In this document: one piece after another, positions 1 through 10,555 of the stretch
Layout of the letters: each line of letters opens with the position of its first letter
How positions within the stretch are numbered: position 1 is the stretch's first letter
From: Emydura subglobosa
Taxonomy: Eukaryota; Chordata; Testudines; Chelidae
Assembly (NCBI GenBank): GCA_007922225.1
Contig: ML679970.1
Span: 43,248,323 to 43,312,322, forward strand
DNA length: 64,000 nucleotides
Reading direction: 5' to 3'
Made by a program: the position numbers and the translations under genes
The notes under the pieces: model-generated
The model's input: only the letters and a program-made list of their open reading frames with translations
Database searches by the model: none
What the model was told of the DNA's origin: nothing

Positions 1-436
1 AGGAGTCCTGGCTATTGTCTGTGTATGTGTGGCTAGAAGAAGGCCTATCCATCTTCTAGTGGTCTCTGCAATGATCATACACCCAGTCCCATCACCGAAA
101 AACATGAGTAACACATAGGAGAAACTGAGGTGTGCACACAGCACTCAGAGAAAACCCCAAGAATGTCTCCAGTTTGTCAAAAGTTGTCATTTCATTCACA
201 CAGTTTCCCTGTCACAAACTTATTGAACAGAGTTACTTCATCAAACAGTTAATCCTCACTGTCACATTTGAGCATTTCTTCTGCAGTAACTCAACTGCTG
301 TTTTAAAAGAACTTTCTTTAAAAGCAGACACTTCAGATCTCTCAAGTCATCTGAATGCTTTCCCCAAGCACATATGTATTTTATGACTGTATTGAAGAAA
401 AATTCTGACACATTAAGTTGGCATTGATGTGTCACA
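1..436. other. Unassigned flank left of the first DIRS element
   Basis: No gene, RNA or recognisable repeat is visible here. The stretch is AT-rich and has no extended coding similarity on either strand. It ends where the inverted terminal repeat of the DIRS element begins. Confidence 0.35.
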
Positions 437-440
437 GCAC

Positions 441-595
441 GCTCCACTTCAGGTGTCGGTGAGTCCCAGCGCTGTTGGAGATTTGTGCAGCAGTGCCTGT
501 ACGGGCCACACATGCCTGGCAGGTATCTCGTGGCGCTGTTGGTGCCCTAACCGTTGCTTGCACAGCCCGACCCCCTCAGTTCTTTCTCCACTGTG
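441..595. repeat. DIRS inverted terminal repeat, copy next to the recombinase end
   Basis: This segment is the reverse complement of 4294-4452 with about four of five bases matching by eye. Matching blocks include GCTCCACTTCAGGTGT, GGAGATTTGTGCAGCA and the CTCAGTTCTTTCTC stretch near 571-587. Just inside it, 629-660 resembles the bases just outside the other repeat (4450-4490) in direct orientation. This is the mixed inverted and direct end structure expected of DIRS elements. Confidence 0.8.
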
Positions 596-719
596 GAGAG
601 TTATAGATACTCTGAAGTAGAGGTAGCGGAGCACCCACAGGGGGACACATCTCAAAGAACCTCGGTTACTGCACGAGGTGAGTAACTTTCTCTTCTTTGA
701 GTGATGTCCCTGGGGGTGG

Positions 720-1733
720 CTATTGGCAGGGGTACTTCAGAGCAGTCATGGTAACCAATAATAGGACTGTGGATCCTAGTTGAGTGTCCATGTTAGCGTT
801 ATTCGTAATAGCGTAGCGGTTTATAAACGTGTGTTCGGAAGCCCATGTAGCCACCCTACATGTTTCGGACATAGGGATGTTGTTGAGGAAGGCAACAGAG
901 GTCACCATTGCTCTAGTAGAGTGAGTTTTAACGCAGACTGGAGGTTGTGACCATGACTGTTCGTAACACAGGTGAATACATCCTGATATCCATCTAGATA
1001 GTCTTTGAATGGATAGTGTGTTACCTTTTGAGCGTTCTGTTGTGGAAACGAATAGTCTCGTTGATTTACAAAACTGTTTATTTCTGCTAAGGTAGAATAA
1101 TAGTGCTCTGTGCACGCCCAATGTGTACCAATTAGCCTCTGATTGATTTTTGTGTGGCTTGGGGTAAAATGTTGGCAGGTATATGGCCTGGTTAATATGG
1201 AAATAATTTTGGATGTGATCTCATAGTGACACTGTTCTTGTGAAAAATAGTATTGGGGGGGGGGTGCGCCAGAAGTGCCCCTGACTCGCCTACTTTTCTT
1301 GCCGAGGCAATGGCAACTAGGAACGCCACTTTCATCGATAGATGGAGGAGGGCACAGGTGGCCAGGGGCTCAAAAAGGGCACGTATGAGTCTCCTTAATA
1401 CCATGCATAGGTCCCAGGCAGCTGTGGGCTTGCGTATTTCTGGGTATAAATTTTGGAGTCCTGTCAAGACGTTTCGTGATCAGGTGTGAGAAAAGCTTGC
1501 CGACTTTGATGGAATGTGCTAATTGCTAGATGTACTTTGGTGGAGCTCAGTGATAATCCTGCAGTCTTTAATTCTAATAGGTAATCAAGTACCAGTGGTG
1601 GGGGCGCTGATATCGCTGTTATGGTTTTGGTGTGGCACCATATTGTAAATCTCTTCCATTTTTGCAGATCCGTCTTGCGAGTGGATGGTTTCTTGCTGTT
1701 AAGCAGTACATTTCTGACCTGCCTCGAGCACAT
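720..1733 (-). pseudogene. DIRS tyrosine recombinase relic
   Basis: Three minus-strand reading-frame pieces together cover a phage-integrase-like tyrosine recombinase. The N-terminal SAM-like part (1733-1464) carries KKPSTRKTDLQKWKRF. The middle (1467-1192) carries the LATCALLHLSMKVAFLVAIA type segment with ARKVGE, where family members have SARRVSEL. The C-terminal part (1121-720) carries HSTRA (about 909-923) and HTFINRY, whose final Tyr (TAC, complement of 813-815) is the expected nucleophile. The enzyme joins a circular DIRS cDNA to the genome without a staggered integrase cut. The breaks between the pieces mean no functional product. Confidence 0.8.
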
Positions 1734-1745
1734 TCTCTCTATTGG

Positions 1746-3235
1746 TTAGAACCAAGGAGCCTCCAGGCTGTCAGATGGAGCATGCCCAGATCGGGATGAG
1801 TCGTCCTGCTGTTGTTCTGTGATAAGAGGTCTCTCTCCATTGGAAGTCTCATTGGGGTGCGGACAGCCATTTTTGTTAGGTGTGGGTACCACGGTTGTCT
1901 GAGCCATGCTGGAGCTATGAGAATGATTGAGGAACGGTCCCGTCGTATCTTGTTTATTATCCATGCTAGCAAAGGGAATGGTGAAAATGCATATAGTAGT
2001 GCATCTTTCCACTCGATTAGGAAAACGTCTCCCAGAGATTGGTAACCTTAACCTGTTCTGGAGCAAAACTGATTGCACTTGTGATTCCTTCTTGTTGCAA
2101 ATAGATCTATTGATGGTGTGCCCCATCTTTGAAAAATGTCATGTAGGAATGTGTCACTGATCTCCCATTCGTGCTCCAGCCCAAATCTCCTGCTCAGCAC
2201 GTCTGCTGTTGTGTTCATGCATCCTGGGAAGTATGAAGCAGATATGTCTATACCCTGTTTATGCACCAATTCCAAAGTTTTATGGCCTTGGTGCAGAGTG
2301 AGTGAAAGCGGGCGTCGCCTTGCCTGTTTATGTAAGACGTGCATGCCACGTTGTCTGTTATGATTTGGACTGATTTGTGTTTTATCTGTGGCAGGAAATG
2401 GGCACGTGCTATGCGTACTGCTCTCAGTTTGAGCAGATTGATGTGTAACTGTGCTTCTGACCTGTCCATGGTCAGTGGGCTTGTGAGGCCTTGCATGTGT
2501 GCGCCCCAGCCTATCAGTGAGGCGTCCATAGTAATTATGATCGATGGTATCCGCTTTTTGGTAGGCTTCTGCGTGAATTGTCTGGGTTCATCCACCAGTC
2601 CAGGGAGTCCTTGATTATTGGAGGTACTCTCAGTTGTTTGTTCATTCTGTGCCTGCTTGGAGTGAAGACTGAATGCAGCCATCCTTGGAGGCCTCTCATG
2701 TCCAGTCTGGCATGTTGTACCACGAAGGTGGTGGCTGCCATATGGCCCAATAGTTGAAGGCACATGTGGGCTGTAATATAAGGACTGGTTTTTATGTCTT
2801 GGATAAGGTTCAATATTGACTGAAATCTTTGAGCTGGTAGAGTTGCTGTTGCCATAGTTGAGTCGAGTTGTGCTCCTATAAATTCTAGGATTTGTGTCAG
2901 TACCGTGGTTTGATTTCTGAAAGTTTATATGTAGGCCTAGTTCTTGGAAAATATGTATAGTTCTCTGGTGTTGTATTCTGCCTCCGAGTACGTTGGGCTT
3001 CGGAGAAGGCAGTCGTCCAGGAAAGATTATTATGCCTAAGCGTCACAGATGTGCCGCAATCACCGAGCGTACTTTGGAGAAGACTCGTGGTGCAGTGGAT
3101 AGGCCAAAGGGTAAAACTGCATATTGGTAATGTTCTGTACCTGCTGTAAACCGAAGGAACCATCGATGAGATGGATGTATGATAATATGAAAGTAAGCGT
3201 CCTTTAGGTCGAGGGCTGAGAACCAATCTCCTCAC
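1746..3235 (-). pseudogene. DIRS reverse transcriptase-RNase H relic
   Basis: Overlapping minus-strand pieces cover the polymerase. 3235-2897 is out of frame in places but resembles the RT palm of DIRS elements (a DLKDAYFHI-like region followed by YLDD-like decay). 2855-2535 is RT thumb/connection (LLGHMAATT). 2640-2250 is RNase H, with ITMDASLIGWGAH, an E in HINLLKLRAV, and ITDNVACTSYINRQG. The segment 2344-2048 carries the DVLSRR...EWEISD...IDLFATR signature found between RNase H and the recombinase in DIRS polyproteins. Several frameshifts and stops are present. Confidence 0.82.
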
Positions 3236-3391
3236 TCTAATGCAGAGATGATCATTGCTAAAGTGACCATTTTGAACACAAATGTATTTGTTGAGTGACC
3301 TGAGATCTAGAATTGGTCTCCACCCCGTTCTTCTGTGTAAGGAAATATTGGGAATACAATCCGCTGCCCCTGTATTGAAGAAGAACCTTCT

Positions 3392-3850
3392 CTATTGCTC
3401 CCAGCAGTAGTAAGTGGAGCACTTCCTCCAGCAGGAGTTGGTCGTGGGAGGGTCCCTGAAGAGGGAAGGTGAGGGTGGGCGGGTGGAGTGGATATAAAGG
3501 GGATGGAGTAGTCCATGTGGATGATTTCTAGGGCCTATCTGTCTGTAGTGATTGCAGCCCATCTGATGAAAAAGGGGCAATCGTGCAATCAGCTGTCCCT
3601 CGTCTACTAAGGATTTCAACGGTGTCTGCTTCTCTTCAGGTAAGTACTGTTTTAGTTTATTAATTTTCCCATCGTTATCATGATCATATTTGGCCAGTAA
3701 GACATTATAATTGGCCACTCTAAATTGCAAGGTTGCTGAGAAGTATATCTTGCGTCCAAATAGGTCCAAATGTTTACTGTCTTTATCGCCTGGAGTGGAT
3801 TTAGGCTGGGATTGTTTGCTTCTGTGATGCACTGCATCCACCACCAGGGA
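3392..3850 (-). pseudogene. DIRS gag-like region relic
   Basis: The minus-strand frame contains LVVDAVHHRSKQ, STPGDKDSKHLDLFGRK, LQFRVANYNVLLAKYDH and LVDEGQLIARL. I recognise these as the capsid-like first ORF of vertebrate DIRS elements. The frame continues at its N-terminus into unrelated LTR-element sequence (3866-4009), so the natural start is lost. Downstream it runs into proline-rich frame-shifted sequence before the RT begins. Confidence 0.65.
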
Positions 3851-3865
3851 GTTGGGAGGAGGGTG

Positions 3866-4265
3866 TGACCCTTCCATGCCTAGGGTAGCCACCTGAAAAT
3901 GCCAAGGTTTGCAGGCTGCAAAAGGAGAGCAGATTCTCCCAGCACTGGTGGATGGCACTGAAATCAGACTTTGCAACCAGCCACAAACAGTGCATCTGAT
4001 TCCCCACACTGGTTATTAAGAAGCCCAAAATAAAAATATACACAGCCCCCTTTATTGCATTTCAGTTGCCGGCTCCCAAGCAGCCACTAGGTCCAGTAAA
4101 GAGACCAGTTATTTAAACTCTATGCTCTTACCAAAAGGTTCCTCCTGATCCCAAAGGGTCAGCCACAGTACCAGGTCAATATAAGTTTAGATTTTACCCA
4201 AAATACCACACTGCCAGCCAATCCTTTAGCAACTAAAACTAAAGGTTTATTATAAGGGGAAAGGA
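3866..4265 (-). mobile_element. LTR-retrotransposon fragment (LTR edge plus leader) nested in the DIRS element
   Basis: The reverse complement of about 3866-3995 matches 6392-6510 closely (shared CCACCAGTGCTGGGAGAATC and TTGGCATTTTCAGGTGGC). There that sequence follows a probable LTR. About 4185-4265 matches 10835-10905 (CTGGCAGCCAAT.CTTTAG and GGTTTATTATAA). I infer the end of an LTR and the start of the internal leader of an LTR element, inserted on the minus strand between the DIRS terminal repeat and gag. No coding region remains. Family assignment is open (Gypsy-like or ERV-like). Confidence 0.45.
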
Positions 4266-4293
4266 GTGCTGCAGAGCTCTGTCTCAGGCCAGG

Positions 4294-4452
4294 GACAGTT
4301 GAGAAGGAACCGAGGGAGTCAGGCTGCGCGAGCGATGGTTAGAGTGCCAACTGCACCGCGAGACACCCTCTACGCATGTGTAGCCCATACAGGCATTGCT
4401 GCACAAATCTCCAATCAATGGCACCGGGACACACCAACACCTGAAGTGGAGC
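4294..4452. repeat. DIRS inverted terminal repeat, copy at the gag end
   Basis: Inverted partner of 441-595. It runs from GACAGTTGAGAAGGAACCG at the inner side to CACCTGAAGTGGAGC at the outer side. The outer flank (GGGACATACTCGAAGAAC) matches the bases internal to the other copy (GGGGACACATCTCAAAGAAC), as in the internal complementary region of DIRS elements. Confidence 0.78.
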
Positions 4453-4777
4453 ATTCAGAGGGACATACTCGAAGAACTACTACAGGGCACTTTTCCTCTG
4501 ACAAGAAAAATGACATCAACGACCATAAAGTTGAAGGATCCTCTCTAAAGCAGGTAACGTTGACAGCCATCTGACATTACTGTAACTCAGTATATTCTGA
4601 TATTTTTGTTCCACATAGTCAAAAACTTTTCTGTCTTTGCATGTGAACAATGAATATATGAAAATATCCAATAATCTTAATTAGTATGCTCTCACCATCT
4701 ACTGAGATTGCCCCTGCAATCTGGGCACAGTTGTGCATGATGTGACCAAGGCCTCCAACGCATCTCACTTCTCTTTT
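4453..4777. other. Spacer with no recognisable feature
   Basis: AT-rich DNA between the DIRS end and the hAT fragment. Apart from the first 40 bases, which resemble DIRS end sequence, I see nothing identifiable. Confidence 0.35.
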
Positions 4778-5071
4778 TTAGCTCATCTTTACTTTGGTGT
4801 GCAAATTTTCTCTTCCATGTCTGTATAGGCTACCAAAGTTTGTATTTGTATTATATGCTGAGAATGCCACAACCTTATTTTTGATTCCATACTTATCCAT
4901 AACATTTATTATTTTAGCTGCACTAAGTTCTGATGTCTTGCCTTCAAGTTTGACAAAAGCTACAAGTTTTGTTTGCACACACAAACTGTCTTCATAAGCC
5001 TTGATATAGCAAACTAAGACAGGAAGCAATTTTACATGTCTGTGATTTGATGCATCAATGAACACTGACAC
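4778..5071 (-). pseudogene. hAT-like transposase fragment
   Basis: The minus-strand frame reads MSVFIDASNHRHVKLLPVLV, then LVAFVKLEGKTSELSAAKI, then FSAYNTNTNFGS. This is the RNase H-like core of hAT-superfamily transposases of the kind that also gave rise to several domesticated vertebrate genes; the usual FSADNTNTNFGG has Asp changed to Tyr here. Only about 98 residues remain and no terminal repeats are seen, so it is a fragment. The superfamily assignment is from motif memory and not from a search. Confidence 0.6.
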
Positions 5072-5230
5072 GTATTCAACATCTTTGGGGTCAGAAGAAC
5101 CTTTTTGGTACAGAGCATAGAGTTTTAAGTAACTTATCTCTTTACTGGGCCTAGTGGCTGATTGGAAGCCAGAGACTGAAATATGGTAAAGGGAATTGTG
5201 TACATTTTGTTTTAGCTTCTTGATAACTAG

Positions 5231-6391
5231 TGTGGGAAATCAGAAGCATTGTTTGTGTAAGCAAGGTCTGAGTAAAGGGGGGCACATTATTTGCATGGGC
5301 TTTGTATCTGCATGAGTACAATTAAGTACTTAGCATAATTTACCTAGGTGCGGAGCATAATGAGAAATGGTTAGCAGGGCTGGGTTTGGGTTACAAACCA
5401 CTTTTGTGTTAACTGCTGGGGTAATGAAATGTTGTCCTTCAATTGTATGAACAGATGTCAGCAAAACTGTGCTTAGTCTGTTATGATAGAACACTTCACC
5501 CTAAACTAGACAGAGCTCCCCAAGGGTGGCAGGCTGATGTTTCAGCCTGGAAAAGGTGGAGGAGTCTCCTATTGGGATTGCAGGGGCCAAGTGAAAGGGC
5601 TGCCACAGGCAGGGAATGGCTCTCGCCTCCCATTGTTAAAAGGTAGACTTAATGACTCACCTTGGAGTCTTTTGTTTCTTGAAAGCAGGGACATTTCCTG
5701 TATGACAGCAGAAGGTTTACCTATGAGCTGAAATCACTAAGAGCTGAAATCATTAGGAGCTGAAATCACGAAGAGCTGAACCAGTAGAGGATCTGGAAAA
5801 CTTTGCCTGACCACTAACAGAGCTGAGTGGGAAACAGGCAACTCTGGTGGGAGGCTGGCACAGTCGGTGCCAGCTCAGGGCGGCCAGCGGAGGGGCCAGT
5901 ACAGTCGGTGCCAGCCTGGCCAGCGGAGGGGCCGGCACAGTCGGTGCCAGCAGTTGGTGGGAGATCGGCGTGGTTGTTGCCAGTGGTGGGGGACTCAGTG
6001 AGGCCTGGACAAACCTGTGTTGGACTGGTGCGGCATAGGGGGCGGAGCCACACCTGAGAGGTGGATATTGCAACTACGACAGTCAGTACAGGGGCAAGAA
6101 GGAAGGGAGAGTGTTTGGGCTCATTGAGTTCATGAACTCTGTTTGCACTGTTTCCCAAACCAGTGCGGTGTTATCTCTGTTTTGCTATTAAAAGGTTTCT
6201 TTCTACACTCAGACTCTATGCTTGCGAGAGGAGAAGTATTGCCCTTTGGAGGGCGCCCAGGGGATAGTGTGTAATTTCCCAGGTGACTGGGTGGGGGCTC
6301 GAGCCAGTTTGGTGTTGTATCATTTACAGGGACCCCTAGATATAGAACCTGGCCCTTGCTGCTGCCGACTTGGTCTGGCAGAAGGTTTACA
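5231..6391 (+). mobile_element. Probable long terminal repeat of an LTR retrotransposon
   Basis: The stretch begins TGTGGGAAATC and ends GGTTTACA (TG...CA). It contains a TATTAAAAG element near 6186 followed by CACTCAGACTCTATGCTTGC, as in an R/U5 boundary. The sequence immediately downstream (6392-6510) is a leader shared with the nested fragment at 3866-3995. A GC-rich minisatellite lies inside it. No partner LTR or polyprotein follows, because CR1 sequence begins by about 6757. Boundaries are approximate. Confidence 0.5.
5855..5955 (+). repeat. Short GC-rich tandem repeat
   Basis: The core ACAGTCGGTGCCAGC occurs three times, near 5860, 5901 and 5937, with GCCAGCGGAGGGGCC between copies. 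Spacing is about 41 and 36 bp. It lies inside the probable LTR. The high CpG content sets it off from the AT-rich neighbours. Confidence 0.7.
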
Positions 6392-6510
6392 TTTGTGGCT
6401 AGTTGGGAAGTCTGACTTCAGTGTCACCCACCAGTGCTGGGAGAATCTGCTCTCCATCTGCAGCCTGCCATGACCTTGGCATTTTCAGGTGGCCTACCAT
6501 AGGCATGGAT
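6392..6510 (+). repeat. Leader segment of an LTR element, inverted partner of 3866-3995
   Basis: TTTGTGGCTAGTTGGGAAGTC onward is matched, inverted, by 3866-3995 through GGCATTTTCAGGTGGC and a following ATGGATGGGCCAC. It directly follows the TTACA end of the probable LTR, where a primer-binding site and leader would lie. The two copies are about 2.4 kb apart in opposite orientation. Confidence 0.6.
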
Positions 6511-6756
6511 GGGCCACAACCCCTGCAGTACTGCCACACTTTCTGTCCTGTCTATTTCTGGCACACAGGATGCCTGAGGGCATGTGTCTGTCACAATCTC
6601 ATACCTCTCACCTTTCTCATCCTCTGGTCCAGGGTTAACAAATTTGGGCAGATCGGGTGTGTCCCTCAAAATATGCTACCTCACTCCACTGGTTTTTGAG
6701 CAGGCACTCTTCCTGTATGTGTGTGTGTAAATATTTTTCCTTGTTCTTTTTCAGTT

Positions 6757-7640
6757 TAGCTATTCTTCAGATTCCTAATTCTATTTTTACATGTCACTTG
6801 CTGCCAATTAAACTCCTTTCTATTTTCCTCCATAGGATTTAAGTTTTTTTTGCTACTGTGTGACTTTTTCCTTTTCTTTCTATGTGTTTTAATTTGTGGT
6901 ATATATTTATCTTGATCCTCTGTTATGGTGTCTTTACAAACGTTTCCAGGCACCTTTCACAGATTTCACTTTTAGTACTCTACCTTTTATTTTTGGTTCA
7001 ATTAACTTCCTCATTTTTGTGTAGTTCAATGCAGTGAAATGCTAGCATGGGAACAGCTTTGCTGTTTTAATTTCCACGTGGGTGTTTAATTTTATTATGT
7101 TCTGGCCACGCAGTTCATCTATATTCACCTCTGGCACCACATCCACGCTCCACTTACCACTAAAGCAAAGATTTCCTCTCCTCTTGTGTGTTCCAGGACT
7201 AGCTGCCCCAAGAAGCTGCCATTTAAGGTGTCTAGAAATTTAATCTCTGCATCCCACCCTGAGACGACATACCCAGTCAATATGGGGATAGTTGAAATCC
7301 ACCATTTTTATTCAGTTTATTTTTATAGTCTCTGTAATCTCCCATACCATTTCACTGTCCCTATCACCATACTGGTCAGGTGGGCAGAAGCATATCCCTA
7401 CTGCTATATTGCTATTAATGAAGCAGGGGGTTACGATCCAGCGATATTCTATTTTATATTTTGGTTCATTTACAATTTTTCCTTCATTGAGTGACATGCT
7501 TTCTTTCACGTACAGTGCCAGTCCCCCCAGCAGGACGACCTATTGTGTCTTTACAATAATTTTGTTCCCTGATATAACTGTCCCATTCATAGCCTCATTC
7601 CATCAAGTTTCAGTTATGCCTACTATAGCAAGAAAGAGAG
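6757..7640 (-). mobile_element. CR1 LINE fragment with endonuclease piece
   Basis: The + strand text matches another CR1 at 24950-25880 (shared TTATGGTGTCTTTA, TTTCTATTTTCCTC.ATAGGATTTAA and a CACCTCTTGGG-like segment). The minus-strand frame at 7509-7312 reads KESMSLNEGKI...RWIVTPCF then NIAVGICFCPPDQYGDRDSE, the VGIYYRPPDQ region of the CR1 apurinic-like endonuclease. Only the endonuclease and the start of the linker remain. Confidence 0.75.
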
Positions 7641-8214
7641 GTATTTCTTCTAATTTTAAAAACTTTATTACTGTATCCAGATATATAATAAGAACAAAAT
7701 TTTTTCCAACATGTCTTCAAAAACAAGTGTGTAAACATATGTTCTGATACAGAGTTATGAACATCTTTTTTCCTCTAATGACTTGAACAGTAACATGAAG
7801 CTTCTCTATTTTCCATTTATATGCCAGATGTGGTACTCGAATAAAATGCAAACATTTCTCTAAATAAAACAATTATACAATTTACACTTTTTGTAAACAT
7901 CTGAACTATGCACACTTGTTGTACTTGTACTCTTTCTGTTCATCATGTAAGTTTTCTTCATTGATTCCGTCGGAAAGGCAGGGAATATGTGCCCACCTCT
8001 TACAAAAGTCACACTGGACCTTTGATAAGTAATAGATGAGAAAATGAATTCACTGACCGGATAATGATAACTATGTCTATTCACTGGTACTACTCCATAA
8101 ATAATATTAATTATACGTACAATCAGTATTCAAGAGATTGGTCTCATCGGCGGTGAAAATGATTACTACAGTGGAATTATTACAAGAATCCTGATCCTTA
8201 GAGAGGTTATTAGG
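7641..8214. other. AT-rich spacer with no recognisable feature
   Basis: I see no gene, RNA or identifiable repeat between the CR1 fragment and the second DIRS element. Confidence 0.35.
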
Positions 8215-8224
8215 TTGGGTCTAT

Positions 8225-9090
8225 ATGCAAGGGCCTAGATGTTGGGCCATGACTTTTGTTCTTGTAAGGCACATCTGCCAGTTGCTGGGTCTGCTGATAA
8301 ACGAACAGAAATCTATACTTACACCGGTCCAGAGGATAGAGTTCATAGGAGCAGTCCTAGACTCGAGCAAAAGTGCTCCTGCCCAAATCCTAGCAATGTC
8401 AGAACTCATAGCCTGACTAGCGACCCACCCCTTCACCATAGTGAGGGTATGTCTCAGCCTCCTGGGGCACATGGTGGCTTGTACTTACGTGGTCTGGATA
8501 TGCCAGGCTCTGATTGCGACAGCTGCAGATGTGGCTGGTGACCGTATACTCTCCATCCAGATACTCCTTCGACAGAGTACTCACGATTCCCCCTTGCATA
8601 CTCACCTCTCTTGCATGGTGGATGAAGCCGCGGCACGTACTGGAAGGAGTACCTTTCGAGGCCCCAAAACTAACACTGTCGCTGGTATCAGTTGCATCGG
8701 ATGTGGGCTGGGATGCCCACCTTGGTGCCCTACGGACTCAGGATCTTTGGAACATGGACGAGTTGGCTCTTCACATCAATGTCAGAGAACTCAGGGCTAC
8801 TCATTTGGCTTGTGAGGTGTTCCTGCCACACCTATCCAACAAGGTGGTACGGGTTCTTACGGACAACACAGCTGCAATGTACTACATCAACAGGCAAGGG
8901 GGAGCCAGGTCTTCAGCCCTTTGTCGGGAAGCCCTATGTCTGTGTGAGCCAAAACATTAATCTGGAGGCAGTTCATCTGCCTGGGTTAAAGAATACGCCA
9001 GCGGATCGTCTGAGCAGATCCTTTTGCTCTCACCATGAATGGTTGCTCCACCAGGAGGTAGCCGACCGCATCTTCCAAAGGTGAGGAACT
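8225..9090 (+). pseudogene. DIRS RT end and RNase H relic
   Basis: 8225-8416 holds the RT palm end (LGLLINEQKSILTPVQRIEFIGAVLDSS). 8441-8960 holds the connection and RNase H, with VASDVGWDAHLGAL, an E in INVRELRATHLA, and VLTDNTAAMYYINRQGG. 8960-9090 continues in another frame as LKNTPADRLSRSFCSHHEW. Frame changes near 8430, 8700 and 8950 break the protein. Confidence 0.8.
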
Positions 9091-9456
9091 CCCCAAGTGG
9101 ACCTCTTCATGACCAGGGAAAACAGGAAGTGCATTCAATGGTGCTCCCTCCTGGGGACAGGGGACGCCTCCCTAACTGATGCCTTTCTGCTATCATGGTT
9201 GAGGGGGTCTCATGTATGCTTTTCCCGATACCTCTCATACACAAAGAGTCCTTGTGAAAATCAAAAGGGACAAGGCACGGGTCATCCTGATAGCCCTGGC
9301 ATGGCCTCAGTGGCATTGGTTCGGGATGCTATTGGAACTGTTGGTGGCCCGCTCTTGATCACTTCCATTGTGGCCAGACCTCCTCTTTCAGGACCAGGGT
9401 CGGCTGCTCCACCCACACCTAACCTCTCTGCATCTGACAGCGTGGATGCTTCATAA

Positions 9457-10450
9457 TTGAGCAGGGAGGAGTGTCACTGCTCAGCCCAAGTTCAGAAAAT
9501 CCTGTTGGAAAGCAGGAAGCCTTCCACCAGGGCATCCTATCTGGCCAAATGGAAGCACTTCACCTGCTGGGCGGCTCACCAAAACATCTCACTGACAAAA
9601 TTGCCTATACAAGTGATCCTGGACTATCTGCTTCATCTGAAGCAGGAAGGATTAAGCCTGCTCATTTCTCAAGATGCACCTGGCGGCAATAACGGCCTTT
9701 CATACTCTGATACAGGGCAGAACATTTTTTTCCCACGAGATGGCAGCCAGATTCCGCAAGGGCCTAGTCTTTTTCCTCCACTGCAGGACCCAGTTCGCCA
9801 GTGGGATCTGAACCTCATCCTTTCCCAGCTCACTACACCACCATTTGAACTGTTGGATTCCTGCTCCCTCACACACCTGTCCTGGAAAGTAGCATTCCTG
9901 GTGGTGATCACCTTTGCATGGAGGGTCTCTGAGATAAAAGCCCTGACCTCAGAGCCTCCATACACAGTCTTCTTCAAGGACAAGGTCCAGTTTCGTCCTC
10001 ACCTAGCAGTTCTGCCAAAGATAGTTTCCCACTTTCATGTTAACCAGGACATCTTCCTGCCAGTGTTCTGTCCAAAGCCTCACAGTCCAATGAGAAGTGT
10101 CTCCATTGTCTTGATGTGAGGAAGGCTCTAGCCTTCTACATTAACAGGACAAGACCCTTTCACTGCTCCACACAGATCTTTGTGGCAATCGCTGACCAGA
10201 TGAAGGGACATCTGGTGTCGTTCCAGTGAATCTCATCCTGGATTACAGCCTATATTCGAATCTGCTACGAGCAAGCAGGGGTCACACCCCTGTCATCCCC
10301 GTCAGCCCACTCCACAAGGGCTCAGACATCTTCAGCGGCCTTCCTGGAGCATGTACCCATACAGGACATATGTAGAGCCACTACATAGTCTTCTATACAT
10401 GCATTTATGTCCCATCACGCAGCAAGCTCGGAACGACGCTGGGTTTGGCA
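9457..10450 (+). pseudogene. DIRS tyrosine recombinase relic lacking its nucleophile
   Basis: Residues ILLESRKPSTRASYLAKWKH begin the recombinase near 9495. LSWKVAFLVVITFAWRVSEI (about 9880-9940) carries the first catalytic region. Beyond a stop near 10117 the same protein continues as RKALAFYINRTRPFHCST, then a stop, then HSTRAQTSSAAF near 10310, then IHAFMSHHA near 10397-10425. The canonical HTF..HY tyrosine is His here (CAC), so the active site is lost as well as the frame. Confidence 0.78.
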
Positions 10451-10555
10451 GAGCGGTGCTCCAATCATCACATCCATGAATTCCTGCCTGCCTCTGGAGG
10501 CACTGCTGGTAAGTCACCTTATTCAGAATGGACATGAGCAAGCACTCAAAGAAGA

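Larger units (their letters stand above)
441..4452 (-). mobile_element. DIRS-type tyrosine-recombinase retrotransposon, decayed
   Basis: A YR retrotransposon lies on the minus strand. Read 4452 to 441 it shows, in order: an inverted terminal repeat, a gag-like region, reverse transcriptase, RNase H, the conserved linker with an LSR...EW...F..I...WG.P.IDLFATR pattern, a tyrosine recombinase, and a second inverted repeat. That order and the YR in place of an integrase are diagnostic of DIRS elements in vertebrates. The coding regions are broken by frameshifts and stops into at least eight pieces, so it is dead. An LTR-element fragment (about 3866-4265) sits between the outer repeat and gag. It is not an ERV, because there is no protease-integrase order and the ends are inverted rather than direct repeats. 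Confidence 0.85.

Noticed and set aside
3392..4009. A 205-codon open frame on the minus strand, one of the longest in the window
   Set aside because: It joins LTR-leader sequence to a decayed DIRS gag region. It is an accidental fusion and not a host gene.
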